This document shows, piece after piece, positions 14,894-27,800 of a stretch of 64,000 bases of DNA. Within the stretch, counting starts at the first letter, position 1. Each line of letters opens with the position of its first letter. Position numbers and translations under genes: made by a program. The stretch is from the NCBI RefSeq assembly GCF_910592395.1, contig NC_088325.1:13208109-13272108 (forward strand). The letters are read 5' to 3'. The stretch comes from Lineus longissimus (Eukaryota > Nemertea > Pilidiophora > Heteronemertea > Lineidae). The notes beneath the pieces were generated by a model, which saw only the letters and a program-made list of their open reading frames with translations, was not told where the DNA came from and searched no databases.

Positions 14894-15221
14894 TACTATG
14901 ATGTGATTTACAACTTTGCGGAAATACGTCCGTTTTTTATTGTTGATCACAAATATAAAGCTCAAATTTTCCATTTTTGATTAGATTTATTATAAAATCG
15001 TAAAATGTAAACCACCGCGACCGCGAACATGTTCATGTTGTGATGTCATCAACGAAAACAGCATCGAAGCGAGCCGTCTGGGCGGGATTAAACCATCAAT
15101 TTCTTGAAAAAATTTGCATTTCGATTCGAAAACCTTACGGATTTATGAGAAAGTGACGTAGTCATTTGTCAAAAACAGCTAAAACATTATATGGTGAAAT
15201 TTGACACGAGTTACCCTTTAA
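14894..15221 (+). mobile_element. 335-bp TTAA-flanked non-autonomous element, copy 2
   Basis: This is the same family as 7445-7779 in reverse orientation, starting TACTATGATGTG and ending GTTACCCTTTAA. The 5' TTAA and first few terminal bases are missing, so this copy is slightly truncated or eroded. Confidence 0.75.
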
Positions 15222-18200
15222 GACAAAACGTTTCTGATGGTGAAATAAAAAAATGATTTTGGAAAAAATTTCAAATAATATACCCGGGTTCAAAAGCGAT
15301 CATTGGTCCCCCTTGGTCACTGGTGTTACAAGTAACTGTGAAATTGGTATAAGTGCCACACAAAAAGGTCAGCCCCTGCAGAGCAGTGCCGGGGTGTCAA
15401 AGATTAGGGGGTCATGACACATTTACTGTAACCATGTTGGGTGCTGCGGTACAGGGACATGGTGCCAGGATTAGTGTCTACGTGGATCAGATAAGGTGTT
15501 GGTGTTGGGCACACAGGGTTAAAGCAGGGTGCCAGAAATGTCAGGTCTTAGACTTAGAATCTTCTGAATAGGCTACTGTGACTTTTTTAGCTGAACATGA
15601 CACATTTGCTTCATCAAGGTGGCTGGCATCGTAAGGGGGTGAAATGAAGCTGTGTTGCTTGGGGTAGGCCTATTTGGATAAGAAAGGCCTGTATTGTGGA
15701 TCAGTCAATGTCATACACTTCTACTAACTGTTGCTAAGACTTTTGAAGCCAATCTAATTGTCTTGGGAGTGTGTGGGGGAGGGGGTTTTATAGACCTATG
15801 CTTTAAACTGCATGCTGCCAACCATTTTCTGCATATCTTCCAAAACCTTTGGATGCTATACATTGATCCAAATATGTCATTTTGACTGACTGGGAACTGT
15901 AAATGTAACTACCAGTTGGCATGTAAGTATAATTTCCAGTTTTTCCAGTTGAAAGGGTTTGGCAACTTTAGCAATATGGGATGATTTTCTCAAGTCTCTC
16001 ATCTAAAAATAGAAGATGCGAGCTCAGATTCCTGCCACTTGTCCCCCAGCTGTGGAACTAAATCGTGACAGCTTCATCTTCAACTCGTGCAGGTTTCAAG
16101 AATCTAGAACCAGAACGCCCCATTCTAATTTATGCATCATGCAGCTAAGAATCGACCTTGGCATCTGTGTTGTCCGATCTTGAAGTTCACATTTCAAGAT
16201 CCAGTTGTTCTACGAAATCAATTTTTTCACAAATCGTGCGTGGGAATTTAAGTTTTTGTACTTGGACATGTTCAGCTGTTCGATACTTGTCAGGAAATTT
16301 GGACTTGATTTGTGGTTTTGTTTACTTTGTCATTGTCTTGTTGTCTTCCTCTTCCTGTTATGAATGCCTGCGGAATCAGCAAGTGTTCTTCAATGCCTTC
16401 AGAGCGGGAGGGGAGGTGTTCATTTTGCCATTTTGTTTTGAAATGGCTGATATTCCACTGCATGATTTCAGAAACCTGATGGGTCGAAAAACTACGTCGA
16501 CATGACGTCTTTCAAAATCAGCCTAGACACTAGGTAAAAAACAAGAAACTCGGATTGCTCCTGCGTCATGACGTAGTGATTCTATGACGCCCCATTTACC
16601 ATTCGATTCTTATTCGTATCTGCGTTACTTTCCTTTAAATAATGTGGGTACGGGACTTCATATCTTTTGACTCAGGTGCGGTACTGAAACGGAGGAACAG
16701 GGACTGAACCATTTAGGATCACCAAAACAAATTTGCTTAGAAATTATAGGCTTTTACAGTAGTGCTACTGAAATGATAGATCTAATTCCATCCTGGCTCT
16801 CATGGGTGCTCTAAACAGCATCTCACCTCTGCCCCCTTGTATCAACTTATCTCGGTCTAACCACATCATCTAATTTTACAATTTACATCGGTTTCGCTAG
16901 GGGCCGTTCCATCAATTGAACTTTGCATGTTACTTTAAAACTTCTCTCTAATGTGAGTCACTCAAATTCATAGGCAGAGGAGGGTGAGTGTGCTCCATGC
17001 AACAGCTAGTGTGAATGGAAGCATGTGGGATTCATTCATGTTCAGACGCCATAGCTCGGCCAATCAGAACCAAGGATACCCATAGAAACATTTGGCCTCG
17101 TCATTCACAAAATCACTTCATTCATAAAACTTTCCAACTTCGCATAAGAGTGTGTAAATGGACGGAAATGGTAGTAAAGATCTCGAGCATCAGGAAGTTT
17201 GGATATAACGATTTGTCTCGTGTTGCCGGACACTTTGGTGACTTTATATCTCGTAAAGTGAACCAGAAACATTACGATTTGTTTTCTTCTTCCTGGGATA
17301 TAAACTGTACGCTACAGGTATAGGATGGTGAGATATGGATTCGAGCATTGGGAGCCTGTATTTCACTGTGTTTGCTATGGGCTAATGTTGCACTATTTTT
17401 AGCGGTGAATTTATGGGTGCTATACCGGTATCATCGGCAGGCAACTTGTTGCTAGCTGGTGAAAGAGGATTCTCAGAGTCTGTTTTCAAGGAATTGGGAT
17501 GTTTTTTTGAGTTAGGCGGTTGGACCTGTGTTATATATGTGTTCAATGATGAAAAGGCTCTTTCTGAACAGGCTAGTCTAAACAGTCAAGTTATCTCAGA
17601 AATTGGTTAGAATTGTTTATGGGTGCTATGCTGCATCAGGCAACTTTGAAATGTGTTTTCATTGATGAAAGACAGTCCCAGCCTGTGGAAAAGAAAGTGG
17701 AAATTTTTGTGTTAGGTGTCTGGTTTCATGGTTATGGGCCGAGAGTGGTTTGTCTAACTAGCATTCAGCATATTAGTCTAAAGTTTTCATGATGTTTTGC
17801 CGGGAAAGCAAAAAGACATTTATATATAAGTCTGTTTTTGCCTTCGGAATGAAAGGTTCAGCTGTATTTATACCTTAAGGCCTGCCACAAGGGCTTGTTG
17901 TGATTGGACTCTGGAAATGTGTCACCAAAAAAGGTGTATTTCTGTTTCTTCCTTCATTCATGGTTCTCCTAATGTGTTCTTTATCTTGGTTCATTACTTG
18001 TTTATTGTCAACCAGCTCTGGCCTAGTGACCTCGATATATCGTGGGGCACAGAATGGGATGTCGCCAAAATAATCAGTTTAGACTGTGTAGTTTGCAGGC
18101 TAAAAGTGGCCAAATTCATAAGGGGCGTTTAAGGGTTAGACGTGTCCAACTTCTCTCTAATCAGTTTCAGGGCCTATTCATATTCTGTGAAGATTTACAT

Positions 18201-21200
18201 GAAGGACCTGAATCTGTCTATTCAGTAGTTAAACGCTGTTTCAAGCTAAACGCCCTTTATGATGAATTTGGCCCCATAACTTTTTGAGGCCTATTTGACT
18301 TTCATTGTAAATATTGTAGAGGGGCAGGGGGTTAGGCTGTGAAAGGATCAAATCAGTTTAAACGACTGGGTAATTTTCAAATGAAGTTTGCTGGCTAAAA
18401 ATCATAACTTTTTTAGGCCTATTTGACTTTCATTGTAAATATTGTAGAGGGGCAGGGGGTTAGGCTGTGAAAGGATCAAATAAAGGATTAGATCTAAAAC
18501 AATGGAACTGCTTATCCGTGACGTTCCTAATTATGCTGAAATTCCAGGGAAACATTTTATTCTTTGGAACAATATGGTGATTTATGAGTAATAATACAGT
18601 GACTTATGAGCAGTGTTGATTAACCCTTTATTAACCAATCTGGCCGATAATGATCCTTGATTTGTTAATCTCTGGAGATTAGCATGGATAATCCAATAAG
18701 AACAGTTGCTAAGTGGTTGCAATTGCTAAGCCACTTGTTTCAAAGAAGTCTAGAAGGAATCTGTATTTTGACCAATCAAGGGTTAATATTTGCTTACCAT
18801 TACTGATGAGCACACAAGGGGCACAGAGGCCATTGCTCTTAGATTGGAAAGAGCAAACAGACCAAGGACATTGTGAGTAACAATGAGGCGAAGATCAAGA
18901 TACTACTAGGACCATCAAACTTGTGCTGTGAATGTATCTTCAGCTGTGTGTTTTGTGTGGTGTGCGCTGCCTATTCAAGGTTGGATAAGTCCTCTAGGTT
19001 TTCTCTCGTATTTTGGTGTGTAACTGATTTTAAGGTTGTAGAAGTCCAATGTTTTCAATGTCTGAAAGGGGACAGTTTGGATGGAAGAGTCGTGATGTCA
19101 ATACTCAACTCTATAGAAGTCCAATGTTTTCAATGTCTGAAAGGGGACAGTTTGGATGGAAGAGTCGTGATGTCAACACTCAACTCTATAGAAGTCCAAT
19201 GTTTTCAATGTCTGAAAGGGGACAGTTTGGATGGAAGAGTCGTGATGTCAATACTCAACTCTATAGAAGTCCAATGTTTTCAATGTCTGAAAGGGGACAG
19301 TTTGGATGGAAGAGTCGTGATGTCAACACTCAACTCAACTCGAGATGTCGGTGCCGGTGATAGATCGGTTGTCAGCATCTCCCCACAATGTAAATCTGGC
19401 ACACGCTCCACAAATTAGCTCGAATTACTTGTAGGCCTATAGCAATGGATAGAATAATAATATTGGTTCTGTGGTGGAGTAATGGTCTTAAATTGCATCC
19501 CAATAACGATTACATTTGTGGCCAAACATGCACAATATCATGGGTAATTAGTGTAGGCCTAGATATATTATAAGTTCATCGAAATAATGGGGGTCTATAT
19601 GCTTTGCGTGATGTTGAAATTATTTTAATTAGGACAGCGCTTAGCGATATTGAAATGGTCTTTGTTCCTGGTTGAAAATTGCATCCCACACCCTGGTGAG
19701 TAATCTGACTAATGTGGTTGTCATTGGTGCAATTGTGTTTATCACTGTGATTCCCTATTGATGTCAATTGTGGCTTAGAATCTGTGATATTGGGACCCAT
19801 GATTGAAGATGGTCGGTTTCAGAGATTTTTCTGGAACATGTGATCGCTGCACCTTGCCCCTTGGATCCGCCCCATAACTTGGGATTGTTCCGATTTTCAT
19901 GACATTTGAACAGGTTGTCCATGACATTTGCCACCTAGCAAGTTGCCATGATTTCATAACACTTGATGAAATGAGTGTGAATGAATTCGAGCTTGGTGGA
20001 GGGCCTTTAGCTAAGACCTCCTTGACCATAAAAGTCCAAATTAGCAATTTTATGCCCAATTTATTTTTATCACATATGTAATGATGAAGCTATGGACTAT
20101 CTCACGGATCAAAAATAAAAATCGTAAGAAAGTTTTGCAATATCGATCTAGACTTTCTAGTTGCCGACACTGATGGCTGCATTGAATCATTCTGACCGCT
20201 ATTCTAATGATGGACTCTCCAATAGATAATTGTCGCTTTCGACACATGTATGAATTTACGACTTTTAATTTGACTAAATGATGATAAAATGGCATAATAT
20301 AGACCAACACATGCCGCCAGTCATTTGGTCAATTATATTTTATAACAGCGATTTAGTTATTAAATCTGACATTGAATATCTCCAGATCTGATAGTTTAGA
20401 AACAATTGTCGAAAATTTGTCGAATTAAAATTTATTTGAAGTAATCCAGAAATGGTACTAAAATTGTCCCAAGGTGCCTGTATTCAATCATGGCCTAATT
20501 ATGAAATTTTGACTACTTTGAAAAAAAAGTTTTTAAAAATTTGATTTTTTTCCCCACCTCATGTCCCATTCTGTGGTCGAGGCTAAAAAGCGATTTCATT
20601 CCAATCACTCCAAACTGCAATTTAAATCTCTTGCGATGAACCATTAGGGACATGTGTTCTAAATATTGCTCAAGTGTCTCCTATTTATAATCCAGTCTCT
20701 GTCGAAATTGTGTCTCGGCAATCCATAAAATTGCCATAAACATGCTAAACACATACTATACTTACATGTCGGTTGGTAACATTTTGAACTGTTTCCATCA
20801 AAATATGATGATCAATAGTGCGCCAAAGTTCTTCAAACTCGGCGTCAGGTTTTACAATTTACTAATAAAACCATAATTTGCAATTTTATTCTATATTCAG
20901 TTTATATTTGTGGGCTCATTACATGACTCATAAATAGGCAATCGTGGGCTAATTAACAAGTGATTTATTGACGATTTCTAGTAAAGATCATTTAACTAGT
21001 GGTCTATGGTCATTTAGGCTTCAATGGAACTCACACTCGGTCATTGTGTAAGCTTACATCTTGGAGCCTAGGCCTACTCCCACTCGATACAATCAAAGCC
21101 TAAGTTGTCGTTGTGAGATATCGTCATTTTGGTTTTGGATATCGTTACTCAGTTATTCTTCGAAGTCAAAGACGTTTCTGACGTTTTCTGCTCTGCTCTC

Positions 21201-21702
21201 TTTCTTGGGACGCTCGCACTTACACCACTGACTGATTTTATCACACAAACTCTTTAGCTCAAAGATTTTTGCTTCTTCCGATCAAACAATTTGTTGTCTG
21301 TTGTCAAAGATTGATCAATTCTTCTTAATCAATCCCATAGTGAAATACAGACTCCTTTCTTGAAGATTCAATCAAGCCGCGTCTAAAATTTTCAGGGACT
21401 TTTTCTACTTCCCAAATTCAAACAAATAGAATCGTAACGTCTCGAGTGCGAATAATGGAGTAAAGGATTCCGTTCCGATTGTTATAACGGCTTATCACAG
21501 GAAACTGAAGAAGAATTACATCGGACCAGAATTGTGCAAAATTGACTCAAATTGAAAACCTGAAATCCGAAACCGGGCACTTAACAGGCAAAAGGACAAA
21601 TTGCCGAGGTCAGCGCTTTTGATCAGGATTGTGAATTATTATATTATTCGGACTTAATCTGCCCCAGGACCTTACTGTTTTATTCTCCGGACTCTGTCAC
21701 AA
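15222..21702. other. Non-coding stretch upstream of the Ets gene
   Basis: I see no exon with convincing splice sites or homology here. A 67-bp segment starting AGGCCTATTTGAC is duplicated at 18287 and 18415. A 75-bp minisatellite lies at 19041-19340. The last several hundred bases before 21703 probably contain the Ets promoter and 5' UTR, but I find no diagnostic TATA or initiator arrangement. Confidence 0.5.
19041..19340. repeat. 75-bp tandem repeat, four copies, with 150-bp higher order
   Basis: GAAGTCCAATG recurs at 19041, 19116, 19191 and 19266, an exact 75-bp period. Copies 1 and 3 have CAATACTC where copies 2 and 4 have CAACACTC, so a two-unit block was itself duplicated. The period is a multiple of three, so more than one frame stays open across the array. 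The frame beginning near 18873 is open for 181 codons, but nothing else supports coding. Confidence 0.92.
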
Positions 21703-21820
21703 ATGGGTGGTCGGGATTTCGCCAGTTGTCCTGTCGGAATTATGTACCGCAAGCCGCAGATCAAAAGGGAACCAAGCGATTCGCCCTGTTGCTATGGACA
21801 GAATGGTTTCTATGGAAACG
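21703..21820 (+). CDS. ets1/2: ets1/2 coding exon 1
   Basis: The ATG in CACAAATGGG gives a 39-codon N-terminus containing QIKREPSD. The IKRE core fits the sumoylation consensus and aligns with IKTE near the N-terminus of vertebrate ETS1. The exon ends AAACG|GTAGGT in phase 1. This start was chosen as the first ATG in frame with exon 2. Confidence 0.85.
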
Positions 21821-24800
21821 GTAGGTGTCAGCATCAGTATGCTAAGGTCGTAGGTTAAAAATCTGTGCATTTTTGGATAATCTGCTTTCTCTTTTTAAGG
21901 CAGGTTATTCATCTTTTGCCAGTATCAATAATCCATAATTTCAACGTTGAAGAATTTAGTTTCAGATTGACACTCCAGCTCATCGCTGCTGTTTCCCATT
22001 GGCTTCAATTATGTCCTGAATATGCCCCCTAGAATTTCAAATTGCGTATGATAAAGCATCTTTTCTGACGTCTTTAAATTCTTCTCGTTGTAGATTTCCC
22101 CACGAGCCACCAGGTGCCCCCACTCACACCAGGGACCAATCAGAAGATGTCCCAAGTTCTCCTGGCGAGCTTCAAAAGTTTCGAAAAAGAACAACAGCGG
22201 ATGAACATACCTAAAGGTAAGAAAACTTGGTCATGCATGTCGTTGGGCAAACGGCTAAAAATGTAGGGCCAAACTATAGGCCTGGTCTCTTAATTGAATT
22301 AGCTAGAAATGCCAAATTTAGAGGATGGGCAATGATAAGAGGTGTTCTTTCTATAATACAGAGCACAACTATTCAATGGCTAAAAATGTAGGGCCAAACT
22401 ATATGCATCTCAGTGGCCTATATAAACTATAAACTATAAACTATAAACTATAAACTATATGGTCTCAGTGGCCTCCTGACAACGATTGAATTAGCTAGAA
22501 ATGCCAAATTTAGAGGATGGGCAATGATAAGGGGTGTTCTTTCTATAATACAGAGCACAACTATTCAGTGGCTAAAAATGTAGGGCCAAACTATAGGCCT
22601 GGTCTCAGTGGTCTCCTGACAACGATTGAATTAGCTAGAAATGCCAAATTTAGAGGATGGGCGATGATAAGGGGCATTCTTATAAAATACAGAGCAGAGA
22701 TTTTCAGAGTTACCACATTTGCCATAACGTGCATCCCAAGTGATCATGGGAAACTCACATAACGTGATCCTAAACTCACTTCAAAGTCAAACATCGTGTA
22801 TAATTTCAGCAATCGCATCAGGTTTAATTGTTTCCCACAGCTTACTAACTCGTGTTACGAAATCTCGTACGATTTACTAACGAATTAATTTGCCACAGAC
22901 TTGTAAAAATGGTTTGTAATCGTTAAACAAATTACTGACTACGGGCATCCATGGTGTGAAAAATTCCTCACTGCCTGTCCTGAGACTTGGCAAGGAATAA
23001 CATTGGCTTTTATGAACTTTGTAACAGGTCTGTAAATTTTCTTGATTACGCATTGACAATGGTCCCTCTCCTTCATCAGTTTTATATATTCAAACTTACA
23101 TAAACGATTGATATTGCAGTAAAAATACCACGTTTTGCTGTGAAGCAAGTAATTACTAATTCACGTACTTGATTGATACATACATTTAACTGGTGAAACA
23201 TGCTATATTGGTTTATACTCAACACTGACCCCTATAAAGCCATCGTAATGTGGGCACTCTCTCTAGCATATGTTTGCTAGTTATCTTTTTTCTGGCGTGA
23301 ATAATTACGCATGTTTTAACGAGCAATTTTGATCGAATCATTTCGATTGTAAAAAAGTGTAATAGTTTACTATGCCACTCCTAAAAAATTGTGATTTGAT
23401 AATTGTTCTGACCTGGGTTTTAATGTATGTGCACAAGATGACTAAGATAATCATCTCACTTTGACGAAAACAGTCGGAGGGTAAAATGAATGCCAAATGA
23501 CATCACAGCACAGCCATGATAAACATGGTGTTTTTTCTCGTTGTGAGGCAAAAGTTGCCAAAATAGGTTTGGGTGTTTTGCTCCAAAATCTTACAATTCA
23601 CTCCAGAAATGCTGGAGGCTGTAGTAAATGTTACTTACCAATCATACTCTACTCTGTTTAGTATAAATACAGGTTTCGATATTCCGTGTAATTTGACGGA
23701 TTTTGTGGAACGACTCTGACCCATGCGGACCCCTGTGGTCATGGGTCACAGAAACAGTTGGAAACCTTTAAACTTTACACATCTTTCATTACACCCCGTT
23801 CAACGAAACATGACCTGTTAAAAGGTCTTCGCATTTCTAAACATTTCCGAACAGGCGCGATTCAGAATCTCGGACAAACAATGCTTCGTGTTTAACAGCG
23901 ACATGCCATATTCAATTGTTGCCCAGTACCGACACCCAAAATTAGAACGACAATACGCTAAGCCCTCTCTGATTAGTAACATATTTCACTACTGCCGCTA
24001 ACAAATGGCCGCTATCCCCTAATGACATCAGGGTACATGGACCGGGACCCTCAGGGCAGCGGGGCATACCGGTCATGGTTTATCACCGAGATGGACCTGG
24101 ACTCTGATTGCAGGTGGAGCGGTAGCATCACCGTATGTTGCTAGGGGCTAATAATCAAATTTTTCCCCTGATGACAATAGTCTTTCTGAATACTCTCCTT
24201 GGAGGACTTAGAGTCTGAGCCACAATCGGCAGGAGATGGGGCAAAGTTTTCAGATTTTGTGTCCTATGACAAGGAATGTTACTTTTGACAAGGGCTGTAT
24301 GAGCCACAACTAACTTTGACAGTTTCACATAACATTTACTGATACAAATCATATAGAAAAAGGACAATAATTACAGTGAAAAGTCTCAAATCTAACAGAC
24401 ATTGTCTCCATCCCAATTATCCACCCCCTCACAGGAAGTTTTTAATGACCTGGGTCAAGGGTGGGGTGATGTTCATTTGTCCAATATTTTCACTTTCTAA
24501 AGAACCTGGGATAGGATTGTCCACTTCGGTTGACCATATCCTACTTCTAAGACAACTGTTGATTCTGGGTCTGATCAAGTTCATGTAATCAGGATTATAG
24601 TATTGAAACAATTCAGACTGGGTGTGCCTGAGCCGGAGTAGATTTGACTTTCGCTTTTCAAAGTGAAAAGTCAATACTACAAGAACTTTGGGTGTGTAAA
24701 CAATAGTTCTTCAAGGTACATGTTTAACTTTGGAGGAAACAGAAATTTAAAGGGCCAGTCCACCAGTGAAATTTGTTTATATGGCCTTGTATAAGTGAAG

Positions 24801-27800
24801 AAGTTGAATGTAGATTTGAAACCCCACCGCCGGTAAGAAAGGTCTACGTAATCTGGTCGCGTTGTCATTTGCTGCTTGAGCACCATATTGAGAGGTTCTT
24901 AGTGCATAGGCTTGCATTATGGTACTATGCACTAGGACCTGAATGGATGAGTCATCACTTGAACCCAGGGTTTGAGAGTTTGGTGGTTTAAACATTTTAC
25001 GGTACTCAATCATAAACATTTACAGTTCTCAATCATAAACATTTACAGTTCTCAATCATAAACATTTACAGTTCTCAATGATAAACATTTACAGTTCTCA
25101 ATGATAAACATTTACAGTTCTCAATGATAAACATTTACAGTTCTCAATGATAAACATTTACAGTTCTCAATCATAAACATTTACAGTTCTCAATCATAAA
25201 CATTTACAGTTCTCAATCATAAACATTTACAGTTCTCAATCATAAACATTCACAGTTCTCAATCATAAACATTCACAGTTCTCAATCATAAACATTTACA
25301 GTTCTCAATCATAAACATTCACAGTTCTCAATCATAAACATTTACAGTTCTCAATCATAAAACATTGGACTAATAACTGATCAGTACTTTAAAGGGTTAA
25401 TGCCCTGGCATGACATTCGTAGATCAGTGCGACATATTCTCGTCGCCATTCTCGGCCCGTATCGGCCCTCAGGTCCCTGCAGGATCTGGGAACGTTGTCC
25501 ACCACAATGTTCCCACTCGATCCACGAATAATCGCCCAGCGCCAAAATTAGCGCAGGAGGGAGAATATAGCGTCGTTAATCATGGCACGTCATTGACTTT
25601 TTGATGGCAAAATGGATGCCTTTGTTGTCTAGAGTCTATTAGGATCGTCCGTTATAAATTTAGACATGGTTTACAATATGTATGATGTATTATTACAAAT
25701 TGTTCAACTTGTGTTTTCCCCAGGCGATGCTGGACTTATTTATTTCTCACGATGTAAGCTCAATGTTCGTCACAGACGGCCGGGTTCTTATTCTCAAGTT
25801 TTCTTTTTATCGCACTTATGATGGACGTCACTTTAAGAAATGATATAAATTATTGATGGATGGTCAGTCAATATTGGATCATAGTTCTCAGTATATCCTG
25901 CAAAGACTTGCATTTCTCACCATGTAAACTTCTAATGTGGGAGGGTCACATTCACAACTTTTCTTTTTATCAGCTTCGTGGTGTATTTATGTCACGTTTT
26001 AGAATTGATATGAATTATTGATGGTCAGTTGAGATTAGATTTTTATTTTGACAATAGTTTCTAAAGATTTTTGATTTGTTTTGATGTGGCCTTACACCTC
26101 CGACTTGAACTTCAACTTGATATTTCTGTGGGAACTTCTCTTGCTCTCAAACTTACCATATGGTTCAGTGTTTTGTGTTATTGATATACAGTGGAACCTC
26201 CCTTAGCGGACTCCTCTCTATTAAGGACAACCTCTCAATTAAGGACACTAGGTTTGGTCCCAAATTGGTTGTTTCCATTCAATTTGACCTCTCTAATCAG
26301 TACACCTCTCTATTATGGACAGCACTTGTCAGTCCGGAGGGTGTCCTCAATAGAGAGGTTCTACTGTACATGGCTTCAAATAACATAACTGAACTCATAC
26401 TTAATGTATAAAACTATATCAAAGTGTCATGCCAAATTCCTCAAATTACAGCCATCAAATTAACGAAAATGACACAATTCATAAATCGGTCAGTCTGTCA
26501 TCGATATGAGAAAGTGAAACTTCCATGAATTCCACTTCAAACAATGGACGATTATAACAAATTTTCTAATAATATACATTAAGTGATTTGACTTATTGGT
26601 CAAAAGTGACATGATATCATCAGCAGACATGATGGTATATTATCGCTACCAGCATCATTTCAGGCGGTTGTTATACAGATTGGCGCGTTCTCTCGTAACT
26701 GGGTCATGCTGTTGCAAGATTTTCGGCATCATGAGGAGAAAGCGTTGATCATGTTTCGCCAGTATTATATACTTTGTAGCGATCATGGTTTCGATTTGCC
26801 GCATTTGCAATTCTTTGTGTTATGTCACGTTGTCCTGAGGTAAACTGAGGCAAGCTTGGTAATTGTTGACCATTCTCTTTTCCTCTCTGTCGTAATTTCC
26901 CTCCAATAGCTGGAGCACCTCTCAGTGTTGTACCCGAGTCACCATTTGATATGCAAACTTGCACATTTGCTTCGAATGAAACACTCCCTAAACACTTGCT
27001 CATGAATATTAATCACTTCACCTGTTTCAAAATATTGCTCAGATGTTAAACATTGGAATAAATTTGGCTATCCATGATATAATGTCAATGAGTCAGAAAG
27101 CATTAGGACTGATGCCGACATCTATTTTGGCCACTACCCAAATAAATTCTCGAAACATAATTGTCAAAACTTATCCATTAGTTGGAAAGCTCTTACACTT
27201 TCTGAATTGTGAGGTGTTCTGGCAAAACCAGGCGCTTCTCTCCAAATTTTGAAAATGAGTTATTGGTATGGGCTGCTCCTGCAGGAAATTACCTTTAAAA
27301 TAAGGTATGATACATGACTATTGGTTGACAATTTACTGAGATATGAATGTTCGAGTTCACAATATATCAAGTTCTTTAGTAACCATTGTTTTGAGAAAAC
27401 CTTATTTTAAAGAGAACTTATTCAGTATGAAAAGCATTAGAAACAGAACCTTATATACTATTTTACTCATTTATAATGGTGTCTAGACATGTTTACATGC
27501 TTTCAGGGGGTTCTCAGGACTCATAAAATTATTTTCTAAAAAAAAATATATATTTTTTTTTTAATTCTTTTTTTCTTCACTTTTCCCCTTTTTCTCCCTT
27601 TTCTCTAAAGGCGAGAAGTGCCTGGTTTTGCCAGAACACCTCACAATTTTCCTCAAAGTCCAAATGCTTGGATCTTTACAGGAGGCACCCACATGAACCA
27701 GATGCTGGCTGGGCTTGATTTTGAGTCTCCTCCCAGATGTCTTACCGTCCAAGGCTAATGAGGAATGTGTTGTTCATAGTGATTCTTCTCCTAGATTGAT

